Of a stretch of 64,000 nucleotides of DNA, positions 35,300 through 45,142 are shown piece after piece. The position numbers were made by a program, and so were the translations under genes. The DNA comes from Chitinophagaceae bacterium. Lineage in GTDB: Bacteria; Bacteroidota; Bacteroidia; Chitinophagales; Chitinophagaceae. The notes below the pieces were generated by a model. It was not told where the DNA came from. It ran no database searches and saw nothing but the letters and a program-made list of their open reading frames with translations. The DNA is taken from assembly GCA_947454155.1 (NCBI GenBank), contig CANGIT010000011.1:1-64000 (forward strand), given 5' to 3'. Each line of letters starts with the position of its first letter. Positions within the stretch are counted from its first letter, which is position 1.

Positions 35300-37423
35300 A
35301 TGATTAAAGCGATACCATTATTCTTTTTCGGACTATTTCCATTCATTTCCTCCTTTGGTCAAAAAGACAGCGTAAGCAAAGACAAAATGATGGAAGAAGT
35401 TATCGTCACTTCAAATCGAACCCCCACTAAACTCGGCAACATCGCTGTTCCCGTACAAACCATCAGTCAAAAAACCATAAAACAAATCGGCTCCCAGCGT
35501 TTAAAAGACATTTTGCAAGAACAGGCCGGACTTTACATTACCAATGGTTTTGGTGCCGGCGTGCAAATGCAGGGTTTGAATCCGGATTACACGTTAATAC
35601 TTATCAATGGAGAGCCGCTCGTAGGTCGTACTGCAGGTGTGTTAGATATCAACCGTATCAGCATAGGGAATATTAAAAAGATTGAGATTGTAAAAGGCCC
35701 TTCATCCAGCTTATACGGATCTGAAGCGATGGCCGGAGTCATCAACATCATTACAGACAACGCCAGCCATAAAGAAGTTGAGGCGGGTATTCGTTACGGA
35801 TTTGGCAACCCCGACAAAGGCTGGAGTTGGCCAGCAGGAATCAATGCATTCAAAAACACTGACCTGCATTTCAAAGTTCAAAATAAAATCGGGAAAACAG
35901 GGGTAATAATCTCCTCCGACGCATTTTACATAGATGGACTCAGCTATCGCCCCTACTCCACTTTACGTGTCCCGCAGCCCATTTGGAGGCTCACGCAGCA
36001 ATTGACCTTGAATCATGAAATAAATGCCAAAGCCAACGTTTCATTGGTGGCCAGATGTGGTTATGATCACATCAAACAAGAATTTGCAGTAACTAACAAC
36101 GGTGGTGTCAGCAATTCTTATGGTAGGGAAGCCAATACTGATATCAATATCATACCCTCTTTCAATTATAGTTTCAATAAGAATACCAATACTTCGTTCA
36201 AGCTTTATCATACTTTCTACAATGGTTCGCAAAAATTATACTTTTCCGATAAGCCCGATAGTATCTACGACGATGAGTTCAAACAAAAACTCTATCGACT
36301 GGAAAATCAAACAGACAAAGTCTGGAAAAATATGAAACTCACTGCAGGTATCGGCATTACATTGGACCAGGCCAATTCTACCCGTTACGACAATGTAAGC
36401 CGTACAAAAAAGAATACCATCACTTATGGGTTCGCTCAGCACGAATGGAGAATATCAAAAAATTTCCTGGCGATTGGCGGAATAAGATACGACCATAACC
36501 AATTGTTTGCCGCTGCATTCAGCCCTAAAATTGCCTTACGTTACGACCTATCTCAAAAGCTTTCCTGGATCGGCTCTATCGGCAGAGGTTTCAAAGCACC
36601 AGACTTCAGACAGCTTTATCTCAACTTCACCAACAACGCAGCGGGTGGTTATTCAGTGCTTGGAAGTATCGATGCAGTGAGCGTCATCACACAGATGCAA
36701 CACAACGGATTGATTGCCGACATCAAAGATGATTTCTACAAACTGAGCACATTGACTCCTGAATTTTCAACTGGTATCAACACCGGCATCAAATATAAAA
36801 TTGACAAGAACTGGAATATGGAAATCAATGTTTTCAGAAATGATATCGAAGGATTGATCGATGTAAGACAAGTGGCCACAAAAACAAATGGCGCACAGAT
36901 TTTCAGCTATATCAACATTCGCAAAGCTTTTACACAAGGAGCAGAATGTAACATCAATGGCGCTATCTCTCAAAACCTGAAAATAAGTGCCGGATATCAA
37001 TTTTTATCTACTGCTGACAAGGATGAATTAGCCCTCGTAAAATCAGGGAAAGTTTACACCAGAAACTCAGATGGTACAAGTCGTTTGTTGACACTTAAAG
37101 AATATGCCGGACTTCCCAACAGAAGCAAACACATGGCTAACCTCAAATTCACCTATGAAAATCAAAACGGATTTTACACCACAGCCAGATGCATCTATCG
37201 CTCACGGTGGTATGTAGCCGACAGCGATGGCAATGGCTTGTACAATACAAATGATGAATCGGCAGAAGGGTTTCTTCTGTTCAATTTTTCTGTAGGAAAA
37301 GAATTCAAAAAACACTGGACCCTATACGGAGGAATGGACAACATCTCCAATCATCAGGATGCGAACTATCTCCCCAATCTTCAGGGCAGAATGATTTACA
37401 CCGGTATCAATTATAAATTTTAA
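35300..37423 (+). CDS. TonB-dependent receptor (haem-type, paired with HmuY)
   Basis: 707 aa. Signal peptide ends SFGQ. The TonB box region EEVIVTSNRTPTKLG leads into a plug with LKDILQEQAGLYI, QGLNPDYTLILINGEPLVG, IEIVKGPSSSLYGSEAMAGVIN; a beta-barrel follows to NYKF at the end. The next gene encodes a HmuY-family protein, the usual partner of HmuR-type haem receptors, so haem or related uptake is the best guess. There is no carboxypeptidase-regulatory domain, unlike the receptor at 23270. Confidence 0.88.
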   Translation: MIKAIPLFFFGLFPFISSFGQKDSVSKDKMMEEVIVTSNRTPTKLGNIAVPVQTISQKTIKQIGSQRLKDILQEQAGLYITNGFGAGVQMQGLNPDYTLILINGEPLVGRTAGVLDINRISIGNIKKIEIVKGPSSSLYGSEAMAGVINIITDNASHKEVEAGIRYGFGNPDKGWSWPAGINAFKNTDLHFKVQNKIGKTGVIISSDAFYIDGLSYRPYSTLRVPQPIWRLTQQLTLNHEINAKANVSLVARCGYDHIKQEFAVTNNGGVSNSYGREANTDINIIPSFNYSFNKNTNTSFKLYHTFYNGSQKLYFSDKPDSIYDDEFKQKLYRLENQTDKVWKNMKLTAGIGITLDQANSTRYDNVSRTKKNTITYGFAQHEWRISKNFLAIGGIRYDHNQLFAAAFSPKIALRYDLSQKLSWIGSIGRGFKAPDFRQLYLNFTNNAAGGYSVLGSIDAVSVITQMQHNGLIADIKDDFYKLSTLTPEFSTGINTGIKYKIDKNWNMEINVFRNDIEGLIDVRQVATKTNGAQIFSYINIRKAFTQGAECNINGAISQNLKISAGYQFLSTADKDELALVKSGKVYTRNSDGTSRLLTLKEYAGLPNRSKHMANLKFTYENQNGFYTTARCIYRSRWYVADSDGNGLYNTNDESAEGFLLFNFSVGKEFKKHWTLYGGMDNISNHQDANYLPNLQGRMIYTGINYKF

Positions 37424-37456
37424 AACAACTTTTAAACCAATAATAAATCCAGAAAA

Positions 37457-38122
37457 ATGAAAAAAATTGCAATCTTCTTCAGTGCAGCGACTATCATTTC
37501 ATTTGCAGCCTGCAAAAAAAATGACACCCCCGTTGTAAACGCCGACCCCAGAGCATTTGGAGTATCCGTCAACGGCAGTATTGTAACTGTTAAAAACCTT
37601 CCTGCCGACACCATCGTAGGCATAGGCGCTATGGGCCCCTATGGCGTAGGAAAATACACCTTTTTTAGTTTGGGTGCTAACGGCCTTGTAGCGAGTACAG
37701 ATTCAGCCAGCTCAAACTGGGACATGGCTTTTGCAGGCACAACTGTACGTGTTAATTGCGGCACCAGTGGTCCGGGTAATGGAGGCGCTTTTGTTTTCAA
37801 CGGCACATTCGAAGGATTAGCTTCCGTACCATCAGATTCTACTTTCAAAACCGATAATGCACCTGCAGCATATGCTATCCCAAAAGGATCCGGTAAAGGA
37901 TGGTACACTTATGATGGCCCTAACAATTTGGTTACTGCCACACCAGGTAAAGTTCTGGTGATAAGAACAGCCAATGGAAAATATGCCAAAGTGGAAATCC
38001 TTAATTACTACAGAGGTGGTGTAACTCCATCTACTACCGCTACGGACAGCATCAAATCATTTGATTCAAGATACTACACCTTCCGTTACACCTATCAAGG
38101 CAACGGAACAACTACTTTCTAA
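37457..38122 (+). CDS. HmuY family haem-binding lipoprotein
   Basis: 221 aa. Lipobox SFAAC, Cys19. HmuY features: SSNWDMAFAGTTVRVN, GGAFVFNGTF and GKVLVIRTANGKYAKVEILNYY, ending YTFRYTYQGNG. Family members capture haem outside the cell and hand it to HmuR. It follows the TonB receptor by 33 bases, and a terminator lies at 38142, so receptor and lipoprotein form one unit. Iron control likely, but no Fur box is visible. Confidence 0.86.
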   Translation: MKKIAIFFSAATIISFAACKKNDTPVVNADPRAFGVSVNGSIVTVKNLPADTIVGIGAMGPYGVGKYTFFSLGANGLVASTDSASSNWDMAFAGTTVRVNCGTSGPGNGGAFVFNGTFEGLASVPSDSTFKTDNAPAAYAIPKGSGKGWYTYDGPNNLVTATPGKVLVIRTANGKYAKVEILNYYRGGVTPSTTATDSIKSFDSRYYTFRYTYQGNGTTTF

Positions 38123-38141
38123 ACTGCCATTGCTGTTATTT

Positions 38142-38173
38142 AAAAAGCCACTTTTTCAAGTGGCTTTTTTTTT
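38142..38173. terminator. Terminator of the HmuR/HmuY unit
   Basis: AAAAAGCCACTT (38142-38153) and AAGTGGCTTTTT, loop TTTC, a perfect 12-bp stem. T-runs on both strands suit convergent genes. Confidence 0.8.
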
Positions 38174-41100
38174 AAAGTTTAACTTCCGGCAATTCGGGGA
38201 TTTTCATTTTCAACAACTCTTTCTGATAAGTCCTTTCCATCTTGCTGTTAGACCGAATGCCGCTGCTTGAAATCACACCGCTCAACAAAATCTTAAGCCA
38301 GTAATTGGCAAAAGAACGGGAGTGGTCTCTCATGGCGAAGGCCATGCCATAACCTTTTCTGTTATTCCTTTTGATCAGCAAATCATTGGCGAGGAAAGTC
38401 AGAATTCTGGTTTTGAAATTCCTGGAAGAGTCGGCACCATTACCCAGAAATTTCACTTTCAATCCGGTATAATACATTTTCATTTTACCTGCAGTAAGAC
38501 TATCCCCTCCAATGGCATTCAACCTTAAAGTATCGAGATAACCAGTGCGAATACTGGCGGAAGCCAGCGGCTCAATTACACTATTTAAGACATTTAAATT
38601 AAAAGGACGAAATCTAATTGCCAAACTGAACCCACCCAATGGATCACTGTAAGACTGCGCATACCTGAGCCTCATGCCCGCACTATCCATGAACTTGCCT
38701 GATGCTGCTATCTTCAGGCTATCCATTTTGGATTTGGCGTTACCCGATAAATTTTCGATTTGCACATTCAATTCGGAAAAAGACACCTTACCCGTCTTGT
38801 TGTTCTTCTCATTCAACTCTTCATAGGTAATGCCTGCATGCTGTAATTGCAAACTGTCGATATTGATCTGAACACCTGTTTTGTCGAGCAATTGAATGGG
38901 CAATGGCTTTATAATGCCATGCTGAAATGGTAAACGTTTGTCTTTGGAAATAAACAATCGTGCGTTTTCAATATGAATGTTTCGGCAACGATAATTACTA
39001 TCCTTGAAACTCGACAAGAAATCCATTCCTTCAACCATTGTTTTGCCGGCATCAAAAGAAAGGTAATCCTTTTGCCAAACCTGCTTTTTCATAAATGAAT
39101 CCACAGACCATGCAGGACTAAAACGAATCGAGTCGAATGACAAGCTTTTTTTATTAAAATCAATGCTGGCCTCTTTCACCGAGAATATGCTTTCGGGTGT
39201 CTGCAACAATAAGTCGGTTTTTTGCAACATTGCATTTTGTTGGTTCATCACCCAAGACTTTGGATTTTTGAAATCATGATCACTGATCGAAATGTTGGAA
39301 CCCTGAAGCTGGGGAATGAAAAGATTCGTCATCTGCTTCCGTTTGTTGACCCATGAAATATTTCCATCTTTTATTTGCAAAGCATGAAGGCCGGCCTTCC
39401 AATGCAATTGACTGGATAAAGGGTCTTTCTGCAGATCAATGGCATCGAGCTTTACCTGAAGCAAACCTTCCTGTGAAACCATCACTTCCATATCATTTTG
39501 AGAAAAAGAGATATCATGCATGGTCGTGGACACATCACGGAAATGAACAAACGAATCAGCGGCAGTCGCATGACCAACATGAATACTGTCAATTGAGTTT
39601 TTCAATCTTAAAAGAAATGGGGCATTCAGCTCCAGTTGCTGGATGACGGGCCGTCGAATCGACAACTGCCTGACAGTGAATTGCGGAAAAGGCCGATACG
39701 ATGGCGGGATGACCTTATCTTTATTAAGTTTCTTGATGGAGATCACAGGCTGATTGATGATGACGTCTGCAACAAATGGATCTTTTTTTAAAAATGAAAG
39801 CAAGTCCGGAATGAATGTTGCCTCGTGGCATTCGACGCTAATTGAATCGCTTCCATTATATTGTTGAAAAGAGAGGTCTTGCAACATGGAGTTTTGCTGA
39901 TGGAACAAACTGTATTTACCCGTATGCACTTGTTGTTTTGTTCCGGCAAAATGAATGAAATCGCCTTTCAGCTGTATGTCGTCAAAAGAAGGAAGACCAT
40001 TTCCATTCCAATCCAATGCGCTGAGTTTAATGTTATTGATACCGGCCTGAATAAAATTTCCCAAAGTGTTTACATCCAACAATGTTGACTTGCCTTCAAT
40101 ATTGTCGAGATGAAAATGAATTGAATTATTGGGTGTATTGGCATTTTTTTTAACACTATCCGCAACATTTGAAAATCTTGCATTCCCCCATTTCACCGAA
40201 CTGATGACAATTTCATGGTCATTGAATCTTCTTAACTTGTCTATGGTGATGTCCTTGCAAAAAAGTTTGTACCTTTCTGTTGCGGCTGTAAGTGTAAGCG
40301 AAGCCAGGGTGATACGTTGGTTGGCGCCTTTGAGTTTGCCATTATTGAGTTCCAATCTGCCTTTTCCCACATTCAACGATGCCTTTTCAAAGCTGATGTC
40401 CGTCAAAGCTGAAGCCAATTCTTCGGAAGAAGTTGACGACAGCAGATGATTGACTTTTAGTCTGGCATTTAATCCTGATAGTAAAAATCCTTTCGGAGCG
40501 ATGGCGCCATATTGCAATTGGGCATTGACGATGGTAAGGTCACGCACATCAAATCTTTTTGCGCCGGCATTGACTATTTTAAAAAAACGAGTGTGATTGA
40601 ACTTTTCTGCATTATTGTTTTCATGTGGCATCAAATCAATACGTGGATTGATGAGTTCGATTTCTCCGGCCACCAGTTTTTTTGAAATGAGCAGGTCTAT
40701 CCAGGAAACATCTTTAATATCCAGCGAGCGCATATCAATTCCCTTGATTCCTCTTACATCAACAGCCAGCAAAGGCCTCAGGGAAAAATTGGATAACTGC
40801 AGCCTTTCATTTAAAAAATGAACACTGTCGAACCGGATAAGGTAAATGCTGTCGGGATCAATGGCTTCATAACCAATCAATCCAAGGTCAAATCGACCAA
40901 CCTTTACCGGCAGGCCTGGCTTATTGATCACGCTCACCTCATTCATCGAAAAATCAGTCCGCTTGATTTCGTAGGTACTGACCTTCTCTTCTTTTTTGGT
41001 TTTGATGGAGATGCCGGCATTGACTACACCCACATAATGAATATCAAAATCACCCATCAATGTTTTGACGGCCTCCGAAAGGGAATCTCGCGATACGAGT

Positions 41101-42047
41101 TTGTTGCTGTTTTTGATTTTCGATCCGGCACTTTTTAGTTGGGTTCTCACATCAACTTTAGGATTGATGCAATAAACACTATCTGCCGCCAAAAGATTCT
41201 CCTGTGAGAATTTCACAAAGTCCACATTCACAAACCGCAGTGTATCAAAATACCCTGAAAACTGATTGAAAGAGTTCTTCAAACTTCTACTGGCCACAAA
41301 ACAACTATCCAGCTCAATAATTCTTCTTTTAGAGTTAATACGGAGTCTGCTGTAATGCAACTGGTGACTGCCATCCATGGATTGGATATGCTGATGAGAG
41401 GAGTAGAATTTCACGCGATCGGAAAAAAGAAATCGTGACGACTGAGCGATGGGATCTCTTTGCAAATTGTCGATTAACAAATAATAATCCGTCACCACCA
41501 AAGGATGGCTTTGGGGATTGGTTTTGTCGATAAGACGAAATGCGCCTGAATCAATGAGGCAATATTTGATGCTTAGGTTATTCAACGCACTATCCAGTGA
41601 ACGATAGGCATCGCCCATTTGTTTGGGCAAGGAGAAATTATCCTTTTCTGTTTTCTTCCATTGGGTGATGGCAATGGAAGGCTTTTTGATGATGATGGAA
41701 TCAATTTGAATACGGTTGCCGTAAAGTAAGGGCCTTAGCGAAGCCAGTTCCAGTACAAGGGTATCGGCTTTAACCAGATAATCTGTATTTTTTTCGGCAC
41801 TGTGTTTCGACTGCATGGTCGCGCCCAATACAGTCAGCCTTAATTCGCGCCAATTGAATTTGAGCTTCTTTATATCCAGCTCTACAGCTCCTTTTGTTTC
41901 ATATTGAATAAAATTAACAAGCAAAGCCTCTGCATGATTCAACACATATATATAACCTCCCAGCGCCAGAACGCCAGCGATGAAAAAAAACCAAAAAACG
42001 AGTCGCCATATTTTTCTCACTGGTTTCAAAAGGGCAGAATTTTTCAC
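38172..42047 (-). CDS. Large AsmA-like envelope protein
   Basis: 1291 aa. One N-terminal membrane helix (LVFWFFFIAGVLALGGYIYV) is followed by a long beta-rich periplasmic part. It repeats short beta-strands typical of AsmA/TamB/DUF748-like proteins (LVLELASLRPLLYGNRIQIDSI, then VRDLTIVNAQLQYG). Such proteins form hydrophobic grooves that move lipids between membranes. Proteins of this length with one N-terminal helix are common in Bacteroidota. It stands alone, convergent with the HmuY unit and divergent from the TM2 operon. Confidence 0.78.
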   Translation of the reverse strand: MKNSALLKPVRKIWRLVFWFFFIAGVLALGGYIYVLNHAEALLVNFIQYETKGAVELDIKKLKFNWRELRLTVLGATMQSKHSAEKNTDYLVKADTLVLELASLRPLLYGNRIQIDSIIIKKPSIAITQWKKTEKDNFSLPKQMGDAYRSLDSALNNLSIKYCLIDSGAFRLIDKTNPQSHPLVVTDYYLLIDNLQRDPIAQSSRFLFSDRVKFYSSHQHIQSMDGSHQLHYSRLRINSKRRIIELDSCFVASRSLKNSFNQFSGYFDTLRFVNVDFVKFSQENLLAADSVYCINPKVDVRTQLKSAGSKIKNSNKLVSRDSLSEAVKTLMGDFDIHYVGVVNAGISIKTKKEEKVSTYEIKRTDFSMNEVSVINKPGLPVKVGRFDLGLIGYEAIDPDSIYLIRFDSVHFLNERLQLSNFSLRPLLAVDVRGIKGIDMRSLDIKDVSWIDLLISKKLVAGEIELINPRIDLMPHENNNAEKFNHTRFFKIVNAGAKRFDVRDLTIVNAQLQYGAIAPKGFLLSGLNARLKVNHLLSSTSSEELASALTDISFEKASLNVGKGRLELNNGKLKGANQRITLASLTLTAATERYKLFCKDITIDKLRRFNDHEIVISSVKWGNARFSNVADSVKKNANTPNNSIHFHLDNIEGKSTLLDVNTLGNFIQAGINNIKLSALDWNGNGLPSFDDIQLKGDFIHFAGTKQQVHTGKYSLFHQQNSMLQDLSFQQYNGSDSISVECHEATFIPDLLSFLKKDPFVADVIINQPVISIKKLNKDKVIPPSYRPFPQFTVRQLSIRRPVIQQLELNAPFLLRLKNSIDSIHVGHATAADSFVHFRDVSTTMHDISFSQNDMEVMVSQEGLLQVKLDAIDLQKDPLSSQLHWKAGLHALQIKDGNISWVNKRKQMTNLFIPQLQGSNISISDHDFKNPKSWVMNQQNAMLQKTDLLLQTPESIFSVKEASIDFNKKSLSFDSIRFSPAWSVDSFMKKQVWQKDYLSFDAGKTMVEGMDFLSSFKDSNYRCRNIHIENARLFISKDKRLPFQHGIIKPLPIQLLDKTGVQINIDSLQLQHAGITYEELNEKNNKTGKVSFSELNVQIENLSGNAKSKMDSLKIAASGKFMDSAGMRLRYAQSYSDPLGGFSLAIRFRPFNLNVLNSVIEPLASASIRTGYLDTLRLNAIGGDSLTAGKMKMYYTGLKVKFLGNGADSSRNFKTRILTFLANDLLIKRNNRKGYGMAFAMRDHSRSFANYWLKILLSGVISSSGIRSNSKMERTYQKELLKMKIPELPEVKL

Positions 42048-42241
42048 AATTTAATGAAATGAGATCAAGATGATTTTTTCAACAAATTGTACAGCATACG
42101 AAAAGTACTTTTAAAATATTGTTCCATTTTTATGGAAAATAACATATTTTCGGTAGTACAACAATAATTATTAATTCCTGAACCAGTTTTCATCAGGGGC
42201 GGAAACCGAAAAGCCAAACGAGTAGGAACATCTTAATTACA

Positions 42242-42580
42242 ATGGACGCACAAAAAGTGGACATGTTCATCATGTCAAATGGCAAGTATTTCGAAAGCCA
42301 TCAAATTGCTCAAATCAGAGAAAGACTGATGTCTATGGACGAAAACAAATGGGTAATGATTCAATCAGTTCCGCTGAAAGATCCTCAAACCGCTCTGATC
42401 ATCTCTATCTTCCTGGGAAGTTATGGTATCGACCGTTTCTACATCGGCGACACTGGCTTGGGCGTAGGTAAATTGTTGACTTGCGGCGGTCTCGGAATTT
42501 GGGCGATTGTTGACTGGTTCAACATTCAATCCGCTACCCGTCAAAAGAACTTCGAGAAATTACAGCAATTTCTGTATTAA
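42242..42580 (+). CDS. TM2 domain protein
   Basis: 112 aa. Two membrane helices with the TM2 signature: [20 protein letters not shown] and [20 protein letters not shown]. The soluble N-terminus is ~45 residues. The molecular role of TM2 proteins is not known. First gene of a four-gene membrane operon: the next starts inside its stop (TAATG). Confidence 0.88.
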   Translation: MDAQKVDMFIMSNGKYFESHQIAQIRERLMSMDENKWVMIQSVPLKDPQTALIISIFLGSYGIDRFYIGDTGLGVGKLLTCGGLGIWAIVDWFNIQSATRQKNFEKLQQFLY

Positions 42581-42984
42581 TGTCTTTGACCAGAAACAGA
42601 TTTTATAGTTTTCTGATAATGTCGTGTGTGGCGGGGTATGCATGGTTATGGTATGCTTCAACAACTGCTTCTTCAACAACAGTTTGTTTGTCGAAAAAAA
42701 TAACCCGAATACCCTGCCCATCATGCGGCACCACAAGATCGGTAGCCGCTTTGTTTCATGGTCAATTTACCGCAGCCTTGTATTGGAACCCTCTTGGACT
42801 TGTTGTATTCCTCATTCTGCTGATCTCCCCTTGCTGGTTATTATGGGATACCCTGAAGCGCCGACAATCCTTATGGAACAGTTATCTACAAGCTGAAAAA
42901 ATATTGAGAAAAAAATCTGTGGCCATCCCCCTCATCATTTTGGTACTGGCCAACTGGATCTGGAATATCTGCAAACATCTATGA
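42580..42984 (+). CDS. DUF2752 membrane protein
   Basis: 134 aa with three helices and the DUF2752 signature CPSCGTTRS after the first one. It overlaps the TM2 stop by one base and the next gene by four (ATGA), so translation is coupled. A second DUF2752 protein lies at 56399. Function unknown. Confidence 0.83.
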   Translation: MSLTRNRFYSFLIMSCVAGYAWLWYASTTASSTTVCLSKKITRIPCPSCGTTRSVAALFHGQFTAALYWNPLGLVVFLILLISPCWLLWDTLKRRQSLWNSYLQAEKILRKKSVAIPLIILVLANWIWNICKHL

Positions 42985-43412
42985 ACCCTCAAGCCTCATT
43001 CCCTTATACTCCCAACGAGTACGAATGCGAAAAAGCTTCTACTAGCTATCTGATGTCGCTATTGGCGATGATTGCAGGTTTACCATTACCCATCATCAAT
43101 CTCATTGCTACGGTAGTTTTTTTTCTGCAACACAGAAAAGCCAGTTATTTCATCCGCTGGCATTGCATACAAGCTTTGCTTTCGCAATTCTCTCTTTTCT
43201 TTTTTAATTCCGTTGGTTTCACCTGGACCCTCTCCATCCTATTTGGTCCTCAGGAAATAAGCAATAGTTATATCGCTTACGAAATCATGATCATCATCCT
43301 AAACATTTCGGAACTCGCCGGCACCATCTTCTCCGCTTCTGCGGTAAGAAAAGGCAAGCATGTGAAATGGTGGTTTTATGGCGAATTGACCGACTTAATT
43401 TGTAAAGCCTGA
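42981..43412 (+). CDS. DUF4870-like membrane protein
   Basis: 143 aa, three to four helices, with the DUF4870-like text ASYFIRWHCIQALLSQFSLFF. Third gene of the coupled set, one base before the M48 gene. Function unknown. Confidence 0.7.
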   Translation: MNPQASFPYTPNEYECEKASTSYLMSLLAMIAGLPLPIINLIATVVFFLQHRKASYFIRWHCIQALLSQFSLFFFNSVGFTWTLSILFGPQEISNSYIAYEIMIIILNISELAGTIFSASAVRKGKHVKWWFYGELTDLICKA

Positions 43413-43413
43413 T

Positions 43414-44205
43414 ATGAAAAAATTACTTTTTCAACTCCTAGTGATGGCCAGTATGATCATTGGCTTATGGTACGGACTGAATGCCATCAACTGGATGAAA
43501 TTATTCCATGTGAAGAAGATGACTTCTCAAACCGAGAAGAAACTGGGCGAGATGTGCTGGAACACTTTCAAAAAAGAAGAAACCGAACTCGACAACCATG
43601 AACTGAGTGCCTACCTGGATTCCATTCTCACCAGAGTATGTGATGCCAACCAATTCGACCGCTCCACAATCAAACTTCATCTGGTAAGCAGTGATGAGAT
43701 CAATGCGTTCGCTCTTCCCGACAATCATCTTGTGGTGTATTCCGGATTGATTACTTCAGCCGACAATGAATCGGAAATTGCAGGCGTTCTTTGTCATGAA
43801 ATCGCTCATATGCAATCGAGCCATGTGATGAAGAAGATGATCAATGAAGTAGGATTGACGGCCATCATTTCAATCACCAGTTCGGGTACCGGAGGCGAAA
43901 TCATCAAGAAGGCCGCCAAGACGCTTTCTTCCAGCGCTTATAGCAGAACGTTAGAATCGGAAGCCGATATCAAAGGCGCCGACTATCTGATGAAAAGCGA
44001 TCTCGACCCTGTGGCCTACGCCGGATTCTTCACCAAAATAGATTCAACAGCAAAAATGGATATACCTACATGGATCAGCTCGCACCCCGACTCAAAAGAA
44101 AGAGCGGCTGACATTCTCAAATATGCCAAGAAGAAAAAATACCATTACGTTCCCATCACACACATGGAAACATTGGAGGCCATCAAAAAAGATATCCGCG
44201 ATTAA
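43414..44205 (+). CDS. M48 family metallopeptidase
   Basis: 263 aa. One N-terminal helix, then the M48 zinc motif CHEIAHMQSSHVMKK (HExxH) and the third ligand in ESEADIKGADYLMKS. It also has FALPDNHLVVYSGLI, a conserved M48C feature. Probably a periplasmic or membrane-anchored protease linked to envelope quality control (HtpX/BepA-like). Last of the TM2-DUF2752-DUF4870 operon, which may regulate or anchor it. Substrate unknown. Confidence 0.88.
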   Translation: MKKLLFQLLVMASMIIGLWYGLNAINWMKLFHVKKMTSQTEKKLGEMCWNTFKKEETELDNHELSAYLDSILTRVCDANQFDRSTIKLHLVSSDEINAFALPDNHLVVYSGLITSADNESEIAGVLCHEIAHMQSSHVMKKMINEVGLTAIISITSSGTGGEIIKKAAKTLSSSAYSRTLESEADIKGADYLMKSDLDPVAYAGFFTKIDSTAKMDIPTWISSHPDSKERAADILKYAKKKKYHYVPITHMETLEAIKKDIRD

Positions 44206-44217
44206 CTAGAAAGTTGC

Positions 44218-44235
44218 TCTAACGTTAACGTTAGA
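44218..44235. terminator. 18-bp perfect palindrome between convergent genes
   Basis: TCTAACGTTAACGTTAGA reads the same on both strands and is followed by TTTTACA. It lies between the M48 stop and the dapD stop, so it could end both transcripts, although a loopless 9-bp stem is unusual for a terminator. Confidence 0.45.
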
Positions 44236-44237
44236 TT

Positions 44238-45050
44238 TTACACCGCCACATTAAAATCTCTCAATGCATCATTCAGACTGGTTTTAAGGTCGGTACTCGC
44301 CTTGCGTTTTCCGATGATCAATGCACAACTGACATTGTATTCACCCGCAGGAAATTTTTTGGCATAACTGCCCGGAATCACCACGCTGCGCTCCGGCACG
44401 ATGCCTTTGTATTCAACAGGCTCATCACCACTGACATCAATTATTTTTGTTGACTGGGTCAATACCACATTGGCGCCCAATACAGCTTCTTTGCAAACCC
44501 TTACGCCTTCCACCACGATACTTCTGCTGCCAATAAAACAACCATCTTCAATAATTACAGGACTGGCCTGCAACGGCTCCAGCACACCGCCAATCCCCAC
44601 ACCACCACTCAGGTGAACATGCTTCCCAATCTGTGCACAACTGCCTACAGTCGCCCACGTATCCACCATCGTGCCCTCATCTACATAAGCACCGATGTTT
44701 ACATAAGAAGGCATCAGCACCACATTCTTCGCCAGAAAAGCACCATAACGTGCCACCGCATGAGGAACAGCACGAACACCTTGCTCTTTGTAATTCGATT
44801 TCAATTTCATCTTGTCATAAAACTCAAAAGGAGGCAGCACAAAAGTCTCCATAGTCTGTATGGCAAAGTACATCAAGATGGCCTGCTTCACCCATTCATT
44901 CACCTGCCAACCTTCGGCCACAGGTTCCGCTGTTCGCAATTGACCTTTATCCACAGCTTCAATCACCTCTCTTACCGCATTGGCGTAGGTTTCATCTTTT
45001 AATAATTCGCGGTTGGCGAATGCCTGTTCGATTTTATGCTGTAGTTCCAT
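44238..45050 (-). CDS. dapD: 2,3,4,5-tetrahydrodipicolinate N-succinyltransferase
   Basis: 270 aa, the usual size. Adds succinyl to tetrahydrodipicolinate in lysine and diaminopimelate synthesis. Left-handed beta-helix hexapeptide repeats (VNIGAYVDEGTMVDTWATVG, GVLEPLQASPVIIEDGC, FIGSRSIVVEGV) and the conserved VPHAVARYGAFLAKNVVLMP are present. Also needed for peptidoglycan. Next to an unrelated M48 operon. Another step, dapB, is at 53738. Confidence 0.94.
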   Translation of the reverse strand: MELQHKIEQAFANRELLKDETYANAVREVIEAVDKGQLRTAEPVAEGWQVNEWVKQAILMYFAIQTMETFVLPPFEFYDKMKLKSNYKEQGVRAVPHAVARYGAFLAKNVVLMPSYVNIGAYVDEGTMVDTWATVGSCAQIGKHVHLSGGVGIGGVLEPLQASPVIIEDGCFIGSRSIVVEGVRVCKEAVLGANVVLTQSTKIIDVSGDEPVEYKGIVPERSVVIPGSYAKKFPAGEYNVSCALIIGKRKASTDLKTSLNDALRDFNVAV

Positions 45051-45129
45051 ATTGATTTGTTTTAAGGCTGCAAATTACATTCTTTACCGATAAATGAACA
45101 AATGAGAATAGCCCAATCGACTTTGTGGT

Positions 45130-45137
45130 TAAATTTG
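45130..45137 (+). promoter_or_regulatory. -7 promoter element of the GT9 gene
   Basis: TAAATTTG matches TAnnTTTG exactly, five bases before the ATG at 45143. Transcription starting about six bases after the box would give a nearly leaderless message. Confidence 0.55.
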
Positions 45138-45142
45138 CAAAC

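Noticed and set aside
39353..41138. Several plus-strand frames of 68-106 aa inside the AsmA-like gene
   Set aside because: They are antisense shadows of a 1291-aa gene and show no motif.
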